Below, piece by piece: positions 7,352 to 14,789 of a stretch of 34,304 bases of DNA. Numbering within the stretch: position 1 is the stretch's first letter; every line of letters starts with the position of its first letter. The position numbers and the translations under genes are program-made. Origin of the DNA: an uncultured Chloroflexales bacterium. GTDB taxonomy: Bacteria > Chloroflexota > Chloroflexia > Chloroflexales > Chloroflexaceae. The notes below the pieces were generated by a model. The model did no database searches, was not told the origin of the DNA, and saw only the letters and a list, made by a program, of their open reading frames with translations. The stretch spans positions 1 through 34,304 of the forward strand of contig CALANA010000063.1 in the NCBI GenBank assembly GCA_937925925.1, read 5' to 3'.

Positions 7352-8389
7352 ATGCAACTACGTTTGCGCGCGTTTGTGTTGTTGCTGCTGGCAATGTTCG
7401 CTCTGGCGGCATGTGGAACGCCAACCGGTGGCCCGACCACGGAGGCCCCCGCAGCGCCAGTGGCCGACGCCCCTGTTAGCACGACAGATGACTGCCCACG
7501 TCCACCCGAAATGGATGCCCGTTTCTGTGACGAAGATGGCGACCTCATTCCCGACCCACCCAAAGATTCAGCACAATGGGTTAATCCCGATACGCTGATC
7601 TTTGCCTACACCCCGGTCGAAGATCCGGCAGTGTACCGCGATGTGTGGTCGGATTTTCTGACCCATATGGAAGCAGTCACGGGCAAGCGTGTCGAGTTCT
7701 TTCCCGTCGACTCAAACGCGGCCCAACTTGAAGCGATGCGTGCCGGGCGACTGCATGTGGCCGGGTTTAATACCGGTTCTGTTCCCTTTGCAGTCAACTT
7801 TGCTGGTTTCCGGCCTTTTGCGATGATGGCCGCTGAAGATGGCTCGTATGGCTATGAGATGGAGATCATCGTCCCGGCTAACAGCGACATACAGCAGATC
7901 GAAGATCTGCGAGGCCGACAGATTGCGTTTACCGCGCAAACCTCTAACTCTGGCTTCAAAGCACCATCGGCGCTGCTAGAATCCCAGTTTGATCTGATCG
8001 AGGGGCGCGACTTTGAAGCAACTTTCTCTGGTGGTCACGACAATTCAATCCTGGGAGTTGCCAATGAAGACTACGATGCAGCGGCCATTGCCAACTCGGT
8101 TCTTACCCGTATGATTGCACGTGGTACAGTGCAAAAAGACCAGTTCCGAACGATCTATACCTCAGAGACGTTCCCTACCACTGGCTATGGCTATGTCTAC
8201 AATCTTGACCCGGAATTGGCCGAAAAGGTCCAGGAGGCCTTTTTCACCTTTGAGTGGGCCGGGTCATCACTGGAAGCTGAATTCAAGCAGTCAGGCGAAG
8301 CCCAGTTTCTGCCCATCACCTATCAGGAATACTGGGCGGTGATCCGCGAAGTTGACAAGACGATGGGGGTGGATTACACCCAGCCCTGA
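7352..8389 (+). CDS. phnD: Phosphonate/phosphite ABC transporter, substrate-binding lipoprotein
   Basis: A 345-aa periplasmic-binding-type lipoprotein that would capture phosphonate, phosphite or a related oxyanion for the PhnC/PhnE transporter. The start at 7352 (MQLRLRAF) gives a clean lipoprotein signal with lipobox LAAC (Cys21), and GAGGAGG lies 11 nt upstream; the ATG at 7328 would add eight charged residues before the signal. A Pro/Ala/Thr linker follows Cys21. The PhnD core is visible in LIFAYTPVEDPAVYRDVW, LEAMRAGRLHVAGFNTGS, DLRGRQIAFTAQTSNSGFKA and SGGHDNSILGVANEDYDAAA. It is the first gene of the phn group, but a 641-bp gap separates it from phnC. Exact substrate cannot be told from sequence. 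Confidence 0.9.
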   Translation: MQLRLRAFVLLLLAMFALAACGTPTGGPTTEAPAAPVADAPVSTTDDCPRPPEMDARFCDEDGDLIPDPPKDSAQWVNPDTLIFAYTPVEDPAVYRDVWSDFLTHMEAVTGKRVEFFPVDSNAAQLEAMRAGRLHVAGFNTGSVPFAVNFAGFRPFAMMAAEDGSYGYEMEIIVPANSDIQQIEDLRGRQIAFTAQTSNSGFKAPSALLESQFDLIEGRDFEATFSGGHDNSILGVANEDYDAAAIANSVLTRMIARGTVQKDQFRTIYTSETFPTTGYGYVYNLDPELAEKVQEAFFTFEWAGSSLEAEFKQSGEAQFLPITYQEYWAVIREVDKTMGVDYTQP

Positions 8390-8415
8390 TCACCTCTTCC
8401 AACAAGAGCGTATGG

Positions 8416-8565
8416 ACACGCTTGAGCGTACATGTTCACCCTTCCCCTGGGAGCGAGGGCATCTTGCCCTCGTGTGCCCGATGGAGTGGGCCCCGCTCTC
8501 GCGCCCAGGGGTGCGTGGTACCCCAAGTGTGAACAGGTACGCTTGAGCTATACGCTCAAGCGTGT
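8416..8565 (+). terminator. Hairpin after phnD, interrupted by an M1 repeat
   Basis: ACACGCTTGAGC (8416-8427) and GCTCAAGCGTGT (8554-8565) are perfect 12-bp complements separated by TATAC and the inserted M1 element. Removing the element and one copy of its 8-bp target duplication restores a 12-bp stem with a 5-nt loop, 26 bp after the phnD stop. The duplicated arm at 8539-8548 still forms a 10-bp hairpin with 8554-8563. It may act as a terminator or a transcript stabiliser. Confidence 0.65.
8428..8540. mobile_element. M1 mobile repeat, copy 2 (113 bp, complete)
   Basis: Terminal inverted repeats GTACATGTTCAC (8428-8439) and GTGAACAGGTAC (8529-8540) match at 11 of 12 positions. They are flanked by a perfect 8-bp target duplication GCTTGAGC (8420-8427 and 8541-8548). 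The interior holds the CCTGGGAGCG ... CGCCCAGGG palindrome shared with copy 1. It has no coding capacity, so it is a MITE-like passenger needing a transposase from elsewhere. Between its end and phnC (8566-9030) I see no further gene or clear repeat. Confidence 0.85.
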
Positions 8566-9030
8566 TATGTGTCTGTATATCCACCATTGCGCCAGTCTAA
8601 AAAAGTTCTGGTGCGCAGGATCGGGGCGTCTGCATGTCGTAGCGACCCAGAACATTGCTCTTACGCTGGCCTGCTCTCTTCGTGTGCGGCAGCCTGGAAG
8701 GGACAGCTCGCCCCCAGACTCTTCGCCGAAGACAAAAAGTTTCGGGGAAAGAAAAGGAACTGACCGCGCTGCCGCAGGCGAAACCCATGCGGGGGATGAA
8801 CGACCGTATACCGCGTGTTCAAAACACGAACATGCAGAAAGGTCACGTCGAAACGGTATGATTTCTGTTATGTCGCAGATGAACGATCATTGACGATCCG
8901 CAAGGCAGTACCAGACAATCAGGCAGTGATGCAGATATGTTTTGCCCGAAGGTGGCGTCATTGTTGTTTTGATGCAAAGATGCATGTATACAATCAATGT
9001 ACGTTTGTCATTGCAAAGAAAGAGTTAGAC

Positions 9031-9858
9031 ATGTTACGTATCGAGCAACTTACCAAACGTTATCCCACCGGCGATCTGGCACTCAATGGTGTCGATCTGG
9101 AAGTGCCTGAGCGACAGGTGGTAGCGCTGATTGGGCCATCTGGGGCAGGGAAGAGTACCTTAATCCGGTGTATCAATCGCCTGGTTGAGCCAACGGAAGG
9201 ACGCATCTGGCTCAAAGATCTCGAAATTACCAGGCTACACGCTAGTGGGTTACGTCGTGCGCGACGCCGCATCGGGATGATTTTCCAGGAGTACGCACTG
9301 GTCGAACGGTTGACGGTGATGGAAAATGTGCTGTCGGGACGGCTGGGCTATGTTGGCTTCTGGCAGAGCTGGTTTCGTCGCTATCCTCAGTCGGATATTG
9401 ATGCTGCGTTCAACTTGCTGGAACGCGTTGGGCTGGTCGATTATGTTGATAAACGCGCTGATGCACTTTCGGGCGGGCAGCGGCAGCGGGTCGGGATTGC
9501 GCGGGCACTGTTGCAGAACCCGGATCTGTTGCTGGTCGATGAACCAACTGCCAGCCTTGACCCGAAAACCTCACGCCAGATCATGCGGCTGATCACCGAA
9601 CTGGCTCGTGAACATGGCTTACCAGTGGTCATTAATATTCACGACGTGCCCCTGGCGCGCATGTTCGCCCAGCGCATCGTCGGTCTGCGGAGTGGCGTGA
9701 TCGTGTATGATGGCCCGCCCGAAGCGCTGGTGGCCGATACGCTGACCACGATCTATGGTGAAGAGGACTGGACAGATAGCCAGCGAGCAGATGAACCGGA
9801 TGAGCCTGTCGAGCAAGAGTTACATCTTCCCCAACAGGCACTCACGGCCAGTGGGTAA
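9031..9858 (+). CDS. phnC: Phosphonate/phosphite ABC transporter, ATP-binding subunit
   Basis: A 275-aa cytoplasmic ATPase that drives the PhnE permeases. Motifs are complete: Walker [10 protein letters not shown] (35-43), a Q-loop in [11 protein letters not shown], the signature [15 protein letters not shown], Walker [13 protein letters not shown], and the H-loop His in [11 protein letters not shown]. The start at 9031 ([18 protein letters not shown]) is chosen because it is the usual PhnC N-terminus and a purine-rich AAAGAAAGAG lies just upstream; the frame remains open upstream to 8815 but that part is not protein-like. The C-terminal 30 residues are acidic and variable. phnE follows after 223 bp of REP-like repeats. 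Confidence 0.93.
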   Translation: MLRIEQLTKRYPTGDLALNGVDLEVPERQVVALIGPSGAGKSTLIRCINRLVEPTEGRIWLKDLEITRLHASGLRRARRRIGMIFQEYALVERLTVMENVLSGRLGYVGFWQSWFRRYPQSDIDAAFNLLERVGLVDYVDKRADALSGGQRQRVGIARALLQNPDLLLVDEPTASLDPKTSRQIMRLITELAREHGLPVVINIHDVPLARMFAQRIVGLRSGVIVYDGPPEALVADTLTTIYGEEDWTDSQRADEPDEPVEQELHLPQQALTASG

Positions 9859-9879
9859 TATAGTCAGCTCATACCAATG

Positions 9880-10050
9880 GTACAGCGGAGTCCCGGCTTG
9901 AGCCTGGTTCCATGCCGATAGTCTCGGCATACCCGCCATTTGCCATACCAATGGTACGGCGGAGTCCCGGCTTGAGCCTGGACGGAAAGCTCCCCTGGCT
10001 CAAGCCGGGACTCCAGGTTTTCACAACTGATGTAGGATTGCTATAGGTAG
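9880..10050. repeat. REP-like palindromic repeats between phnC and phnE
   Basis: Two direct copies of CATACCAATGGTAC followed by a CGGAGTCCCGGCTTGAGCC core (from about 9879 and about 9943), then an inverted core CTCAAGCCGGGACTCC (9998-10013). The right end, read in reverse, is CTATAGCAATCCT followed by CATCAGTTGTGAA, which matches the left end of the repeat at 23631-23800. The cores can form long stem-loops. They fill the gap in an otherwise contiguous transporter operon. Confidence 0.75.
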
Positions 10051-10081
10051 CACGCAGTAGTAGGCACAGGATAAACAGATT

Positions 10082-10894
10082 ATGACAACTCCTTCGGCTC
10101 TTCCTCGTCAGCGGCGCTGGTCGCCACCGCCGTTGATCCGCGATCCATGGCGCCGCTGGGCCGTGATCATACTCAGCATCGGCTATCTCATGGTTGGGCT
10201 GAGTACGCTGAATATCAACTGGGCTCGTGTGCAACGTGGTGCCATTCGTTTCCAGCGCATGCTGGCCGAGTTTTTACAACCCGATTTTGTCTCGCGTTGG
10301 GGCGATATCCAGGCCGGCATTCTGGAGAGTCTGACAATGACGGTGGTAGCAACCGTGATTGGTATCATTCTCTCCGTTCCGATCGGGTTTGGTGGAGCGC
10401 GCAACCTGGCACCGCTGCCAATCTATCTCTTCTGTCGGGGATTGATCACGCTGTCGCGTACGTTTCAAGAGGTCATTATTGCGATCGTGTTTGTGATTAT
10501 GTTTGGCTTCGGGCCGCTGGCAGGGGTCTGTACCCTCAGCTTTGCCTCGATCGGATTTCTTGCCAAACTGCTGGCTGAGGATATTGAAGAGATTGACCCG
10601 GCGCAGGTCGAGGCCATTCGTGCCACAGGTGCCTCGTGGCTCAAAATGGTATCCTACGCGGTCGTTCCCCAGGTATCGCCACGGCTGGTGGGATTAAGCA
10701 TCTACCGCTTCGACATCAACTTGCGCGAGTCGGCGATTGTGGGCGTCGTGGGCGCGGGCGGGATTGGCGCGACCCTGCAGACGGCCTTTAGTCGCTATGA
10801 TTTCGATGTTGCAGGAGCCATTTTGATCATCATCATCGTTCTGGTCATGATCACCGAGTTCATCTCAAGCTACATTCGACGGAGGTTGCAATAA
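10082..10894 (+). CDS. phnE: Phosphonate/phosphite ABC transporter permease 1
   Basis: A 270-aa integral membrane protein of the PhnE family. A cytoplasmic basic N-terminus (RQRRWSPPPLIRDPWRRW) leads into several membrane segments, starting with AVIILSIGYLMVGL. The coupling (EAA) loop that docks on PhnC is clear: EAIRATGASWLKMVSYAVVP, then PQVSPRLVG. The following RESAIVGVVGAGGIG is typical of PhnE. AGGA lies about 10 nt before the ATG. The stop overlaps the next ATG by one base (TAATG), so the two permeases are translationally coupled and probably form a heterodimeric channel. Confidence 0.93.
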   Translation: MTTPSALPRQRRWSPPPLIRDPWRRWAVIILSIGYLMVGLSTLNINWARVQRGAIRFQRMLAEFLQPDFVSRWGDIQAGILESLTMTVVATVIGIILSVPIGFGGARNLAPLPIYLFCRGLITLSRTFQEVIIAIVFVIMFGFGPLAGVCTLSFASIGFLAKLLAEDIEEIDPAQVEAIRATGASWLKMVSYAVVPQVSPRLVGLSIYRFDINLRESAIVGVVGAGGIGATLQTAFSRYDFDVAGAILIIIIVLVMITEFISSYIRRRLQ

Positions 10895-11706
10895 TGCCGG
10901 TACGCATATCAAACGGAGTAAAAACCTGGCAGCGCTATGATCGCGCCAGCGTCCTGAAGCAGTGGGCTGGCTGGCTGGCAACAACGGTGGTGGTTCTCTT
11001 CTGCTGGCAGCTTATTGCCGGGGCCACACGCTGGGAGTTTGTGGCCGACGCCCCCCAACAACTGGCACAATTCTTGTCACGCGCTTTTCCGCCGCGCTGG
11101 AGTTATATGAACCAGCTCTGGCGACCACTGTGGGATACGGTGAATATTGCGACCCTGGGCACGATTATCGGCGTCGCGGTGGCTTTCCCAACGGCGTTCC
11201 TGGCAGCGCGCAATACCACTCCGCACCCGATCATTCGCCCGCTGGCCCTGCTGATTATCGTGGTCTCGCGTTCGGTGAACTCGTTGATCTGGGCTTTGCT
11301 GCTGGTGGCCCTGCTGGGGCCAGGCATTCTGGCGGGGGTGATTGCGATTGGCCTGCGCTCAATTGGCTTTGTAGGCAAGCTCTTTTACGAGGCGATTGAG
11401 GAGACCAGCATTGAGCCGGTCGAGGCGATCCGGGCTACCGGTGCCAGTGGTATGCAGGTCTTGAGTTATGCCATTCTGCCCCAGGTATTGCCCTCGTTTG
11501 CCGGTGTGACCGTCTTTCGTTGGGACATTAATATTCGAGAATCGACAGTCATCGGGTTGGTAGGCGCGGGCGGGATCGGGCTGAACCTGGATGCAGCGAT
11601 CAATGCCTTGCAGTGGAGCCGTGCCGGGATGATCTTTATCAGCATCTTTGTGATCGTTCTCCTCAGTGAGTGGATCTCGGCCCGGGTGCGTAAGGCGATT
11701 ATCTGA
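10894..11706 (+). CDS. phnE: Phosphonate/phosphite ABC transporter permease 2
   Basis: A second 270-aa PhnE-type permease, a paralogue of the preceding gene. The coupling loop EAIRATGASGMQVLSYAILP and the segment RESTVIGLVGAGGIG align directly with permease 1. GGAGG lies 7 nt upstream of the ATG, inside the end of the first permease gene. It is the last gene of the transporter group and is followed by a hairpin at 11718-11755. No C-P lyase, phosphonatase or phosphite dehydrogenase is in the window, so how the imported compound is used is unknown. Confidence 0.92.
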   Translation: MPVRISNGVKTWQRYDRASVLKQWAGWLATTVVVLFCWQLIAGATRWEFVADAPQQLAQFLSRAFPPRWSYMNQLWRPLWDTVNIATLGTIIGVAVAFPTAFLAARNTTPHPIIRPLALLIIVVSRSVNSLIWALLLVALLGPGILAGVIAIGLRSIGFVGKLFYEAIEETSIEPVEAIRATGASGMQVLSYAILPQVLPSFAGVTVFRWDINIRESTVIGLVGAGGIGLNLDAAINALQWSRAGMIFISIFVIVLLSEWISARVRKAII

Positions 11707-11717
11707 CACGGCGTGTT

Positions 11718-11755
11718 CGCGTTGAAACGTTGAAATGTTGGAACGTTTTAACGCG
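11718..11755 (+). terminator. Hairpin after the phn genes
   Basis: CGCGTTGAAACG (11718-11729) pairs with CGTTTTAACGCG (11744-11755), with one G-T pair and a 14-nt loop, 12 bp after the phnE stop. No T-run follows, so it may end transcription inefficiently or protect the mRNA 3' end. Confidence 0.5.
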
Positions 11756-11886
11756 AGGACGTACCGCACACTTCGCGCACCGCGCAATCATGTCAGACAC
11801 ATCCCCAAAATCCGGCTCAGGATAGGTAGCCCATGCTATAATGCCATGCTATCTTGAACGATGCTGATCTGACGAAAGGAGCCGGT

Positions 11887-12369
11887 GTGGAACAACTGAC
11901 GCCCGGTGCGGTGTTTGAAGCCGCTCATATGACAATACAGACCGCCGATTATAGCTTTTTGACCACGCTCAACCCCGCTGGATATGCCAGTTCACGCCTG
12001 ATGCAACACTTTGCGCCAGAGGCCGATCTGACGATCTGGTTTGGTACCAGTCCTGTATCGCGCAAAGTTCGTGAAATTCAGCATAACCCACGGGCAACCG
12101 TGAGCTTTCTGCCAGCCACTGAACCAGCCTATGTCACGCTCGTCGGTACCGCGCAGATCGAGACAGACCTCGCCTTGCGCCAGCACTACTGGCGTGATGA
12201 CTGGATCGCCTTCTGGCCGGCCGGCGCTCAGGGTGACGATTATATTTTGATCAAGTTTGTACCAACTCGCATCGAAGTCATGAATTTTACCCAGGAAGTC
12301 GCACCTGATCCCTATGGGCTAAAGCCGGCTATTATCATCTGGAATGGTACCGCCTGGGATTTTGAATGA
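11887..12369 (+). CDS. Pyridoxamine 5'-phosphate oxidase-like FMN-binding protein
   Basis: A 160-aa protein of the split-barrel flavin family. TADYSFLTTLNPAGYASSRL resembles the first strands of general-stress PNPOx proteins, followed by DLTIWFGTSPVSRKVREIQH, NPRATVSFLPATEPAYVTLV and GTAQIETD, the usual order. The start is GTG at 11887, chosen because GAAAGGAG lies a few bases upstream; a TTG 11 codons earlier has none. These proteins bind FMN or F420 in the cytoplasm as dimers, and the subgroup and substrate cannot be set from sequence. It is too short for pdxH itself. Probably a single-gene unit: the next gene runs the other way. Confidence 0.82.
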   Translation: MEQLTPGAVFEAAHMTIQTADYSFLTTLNPAGYASSRLMQHFAPEADLTIWFGTSPVSRKVREIQHNPRATVSFLPATEPAYVTLVGTAQIETDLALRQHYWRDDWIAFWPAGAQGDDYILIKFVPTRIEVMNFTQEVAPDPYGLKPAIIIWNGTAWDFE

Positions 12370-12447
12370 GGTAATGATGAATCGGCACATCGCCAGGCAA
12401 CATAAAACCAGACCCTAAACCAACGACGAACGTCATCACTACGGGGA

Positions 12448-13272
12448 TCACGTCAAAACCGGACATTGCTTGCGGCACAGCGTAATCGTCTCATCGGGCA
12501 TCAGTGCATAGCGTTGAATCTGTGCTGGTGGCAGGGTGTGTACAAAAGCATCGCGGGTCACCGCAAATCCCGCTTGTTCCAGGCGCTCATAGTAGTCCAT
12601 GCCATACACCCGCACATGATCGGCCTGCCCAAACAGGCGTAGGCGTTCGGCAGGCGATTGCACGCACGGATCTTCAAAGGTCGTCTGGCGGTGGATGGGC
12701 ACCTGGAGGATCGCCCACCCGCCTACCTTCAGCACCCGATACAACTCCTGCATTGCCTGCCGATCATCGGGCACATGTTCCAGCACATGCAAACACAGGA
12801 TCGCGTCAAAGCTGTTGGCGGCAAACGGCAGGTGCTGGAGATCGCAACGGGTACGAACACCGGCCTGATCCAGGTCAACGGTAATTGAGATAACGTGTGG
12901 AAAGCGCCGTAAGTTAGCCCTCAAAATCGGCTCCGGTGCCACATGCAACAGATACCGCACCTGTTGCAGCAGCGCCGGTCGTTGCTGCAGATACAACCAG
13001 AGCAGCCGATGCCGTTCCAGCGCACCGCAATGCGGGCACAGCGCGTTACGGCGCGGTGGCTGGCCGAAGTTCAAAAAGCGCCGGTAGCAGCGCCCGCAAC
13101 AGGGACACTCTACCTGGTTACCCCCTAGCAAACTACCTTTCAACCGTCGCGCTACTAGTCGTAATTGCTGCCGCTGGGCGACCGTCGTTCTGGTTTTGAC
13201 CATGCGCTGTATTGCTGTTGTGATTGCTTTTCGGTTTTGTGGTACGATGATCATGGTTCCAGTATGTTCCAT
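12448..13272 (-). CDS. SAM-dependent methyltransferase with N-terminal zinc ribbon
   Basis: A 274-aa protein. Paired cysteines CPCCGRC (56-62) and CPHCGALERHR (79-89) look like a zinc ribbon and are common at the front of this type-11 methyltransferase group. The Rossmann part follows, with the degenerate motif I LLHVAPEP (108-115), the acidic strand-2 residue in ITVDLDQ, DLQHLPFAANSFDAILCLHV (144-163) and LEHVPDDRQAMQELYRVLKV (164-183). That fits a class I methyltransferase, and the LHVAPE variant is usual for it. Substrate unknown. The start at 13272 and an ATG six codons later are both possible; neither has a strong ribosome-binding site. It diverges from the CDGSH gene with a 36-bp shared gap. 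Confidence 0.82.
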   Translation of the reverse strand: MEHTGTMIIVPQNRKAITTAIQRMVKTRTTVAQRQQLRLVARRLKGSLLGGNQVECPCCGRCYRRFLNFGQPPRRNALCPHCGALERHRLLWLYLQQRPALLQQVRYLLHVAPEPILRANLRRFPHVISITVDLDQAGVRTRCDLQHLPFAANSFDAILCLHVLEHVPDDRQAMQELYRVLKVGGWAILQVPIHRQTTFEDPCVQSPAERLRLFGQADHVRVYGMDYYERLEQAGFAVTRDAFVHTLPPAQIQRYALMPDETITLCRKQCPVLT

Positions 13273-13308
13273 GGTTCAACCATCATAACACTGTAAAAGG
13301 AGTCTCCT

Positions 13309-13965
13309 ATGAGCGACCGTGGCCGTGCCTATCCCGGTCAGACGATTGTTGTCCAGTATGACGTGAAGCGTTGTATCCATGCAGCCGAGTGTGCGAAGGG
13401 CCTGCCCGCCGTGTTTGATCCCAACCGCCAGCCGTGGATCGATCCCGATGCTGCCAGTCCCGATGACATTGCTGCCATTGTGATGCGCTGCCCCACCGGT
13501 GCGTTACACTTCGAGCGCACAGACGGCGGCGCAGCCGAGCCGGTTCCTGATCGTAATCGTACCACGCTTAGCGCCGATGGGCCACTCTATCTGCGCGGGC
13601 AGATCGAGATTGCCCGCATGGACGGTACGGTGCTGCTGCACGATACGCGGGTGGCGCTGTGCCGCTGTGGGGCCTCGCAGAACAAGCCGTTCTGTGATGG
13701 CAATCATGCGATGGCTGGCTTTACCGATCCCGGTCAACTGGGAACGAATCAGCTCAAGCCGGTTGATCCGATGGCAGCGGGTGCCCTGCGGGTCACGCTG
13801 GCCCCGAACGGCCCGCTGCTGGTCGACGGCCCGTTCGAGCTATGCGCTGCCACTGGCGCAGAGTGCTATGCGGGCAGCAGTGGTGCGCTGTGCCGCTGTG
13901 GGGCCTCGCAAAACAAGCCGTTCTGCGATGGCAGTCACAAGGCGATTGGCTTCGTGGCGGAGTAA
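13309..13965 (+). CDS. Iron-sulfur protein: divergent ferredoxin domain plus two CDGSH domains
   Basis: A 218-aa protein with three predicted cluster sites. Residues 1-70 form a small mono-cluster ferredoxin-like domain (RCIHAAEC at 21-28, RCPTGALHF at 60-68). Two CDGSH (mitoNEET-type) domains follow: CRCGASQNKPFCDGNH (118-133) and CRCGASQNKPFCDGSH (195-210). Each has the 3-Cys/1-His ligand set (C118, C120, C129, H133; C195, C197, C206, H210) that binds a labile 2Fe-2S cluster. The family is thought to act in electron or cluster transfer. AAAAGGAG lies 6 nt before the ATG, a strong start, and a terminator follows at 13987. Confidence 0.92.
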   Translation: MSDRGRAYPGQTIVVQYDVKRCIHAAECAKGLPAVFDPNRQPWIDPDAASPDDIAAIVMRCPTGALHFERTDGGAAEPVPDRNRTTLSADGPLYLRGQIEIARMDGTVLLHDTRVALCRCGASQNKPFCDGNHAMAGFTDPGQLGTNQLKPVDPMAAGALRVTLAPNGPLLVDGPFELCAATGAECYAGSSGALCRCGASQNKPFCDGSHKAIGFVAE

Positions 13966-13986
13966 GTGTTGGGGGACAGAGGATCT

Positions 13987-14010
13987 ATGGGGGCAGTGCC
14001 TTGCCCCCAT
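13987..14010 (+). terminator. Terminator after the CDGSH gene
   Basis: ATGGGGGCA pairs perfectly with TGCCCCCAT (9 bp) around a 6-nt loop, followed by CTTTCCCC. It starts 22 bp after the stop. From here to the M2 repeat at 14214 there is no gene; one imperfect inverted repeat (TGCATTCCGCAG with CCTGCGAATGCA, about 14043-14072) is visible. Confidence 0.6.
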
Positions 14011-14221
14011 CTTTCCCCAGCGGATCTTGATAACCCAACTACGTGCATTCCGCAGCCCGGCCCTGCGAATGCAAATTCTCCAGCCTGTTGCTGAAAGCGA
14101 CGAGGAGCAATGCTGTTGTTAAAAAGCCAGAAATCCGCACAAACGCCACATCCGGGACACAACCAATTTCCCGGTTCTGCTGCAAGTACTCCTTGCTAGC
14201 TCTCGCGCTCATACCTCTTGA

Positions 14222-14338
14222 GTAACCGTTCAGGGGGACTTTCGCCAGCGGGGGTGGCGGGGGCCTGCGGCCCCCGCGCAATCCCCAGGAACCTCCGGGG
14301 GGGTCATGCCCCGCCCAACCACCCCACCTGAACAGTTC
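14222..14338. mobile_element. M2 mobile repeat, copy 2
   Basis: The left terminus GTAACCGTTCAGG and right terminus CCTGAACAGTTC are inverted repeats; the right end appears to have lost one base. The flanks carry a perfect 8-bp target duplication CCTCTTGA (14214-14221 and 14339-14346). The interior has the palindrome GGGGGCCTGCGGCCCCC and the CGCCAGCGGGGG segment shared with the other copies. It has no coding capacity. It lies 120 bp before the broken methyltransferase gene. Confidence 0.85.
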
Positions 14339-14465
14339 CCTCTTGATATTTACACAGAATAGATTAAAATGGGTTCTAGCATGTCCGTTTCGCTTGTTCC
14401 GACAGTACTAGCATGCTACCATTACCGAAGTTTCGAGGCTGCGTGACTCTAGCTTGAGGTTCAAC

Positions 14466-14788
14466 ATGACTTCTACGATAGCGCAGGCACCTATTGCCCT
14501 CTCTTTGTTTTCTGGTGCCGGTGGGATGGATATTGGCATTCGTAAAGCCGGGTTTTCAGTGCTGGCTTGTGTAGAGCGCGACCGTTTTTGTTGTGAAACT
14601 CCGTTTTTGTTGTGAAACTCTACGCGCAAATATCACTAGAGAACGGCTTGAGACGAGGGTCATTGAAGAAGATATTCGCAATGTTGATCCCCTGACTTTT
14701 ATGAAGGAGTTGGGGTTAGCGCCGGGTAAGCTAGATTTGTTGTTTGGCGGCCCACCATGCCAGGCATTTTCGCAAAAAGGAGGTCACA
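14466..14788 (+). pseudogene. C5 cytosine DNA methyltransferase fragment, frameshifted and truncated
   Basis: The N-terminal third of a C5 DNA methyltransferase. The first part reads MTSTIAQAPIALSLFSGAGG, then MDIGIRKAGFSVLACVERD (motif I, SAM binding), and stops at 14613-14615. The frame resumes with FCCETLRANITRERLETRVI and reaches the catalytic motif IV FGGPPCQAFSQKGG near 14740-14785. The break is caused by a 19-bp tandem duplication (14583-14620); removing one copy restores a continuous frame. Everything after motif IV, including motifs VI-X and the target-recognition domain, is missing, and the sequence passes directly into the caspase-like gene. The start has GAGGTT 4 nt upstream. It is a dead remnant of a modification or defence gene; no partner nuclease is visible. 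Confidence 0.88.
14583..14620 (+). repeat. 19-bp tandem duplication that breaks the methyltransferase frame
   Basis: CGTTTTTGTTGTGAAACTC occurs twice in direct succession (14583-14601 and 14602-14620) with no mismatch. Nineteen bases shift the frame by one. With a single copy the codons read D-R-F-C-C-E-T-L-R without interruption. The perfect identity suggests a recent event. Confidence 0.95.
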
Positions 14789-14789
14789 T

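Noticed and set aside
12448-13272. bioC, because a methyltransferase occurs in a window with biotin genes
   Set aside because: The protein has a zinc ribbon and the LHVAPE motif I not seen in BioC, and lies about 6 kb from the bio genes.
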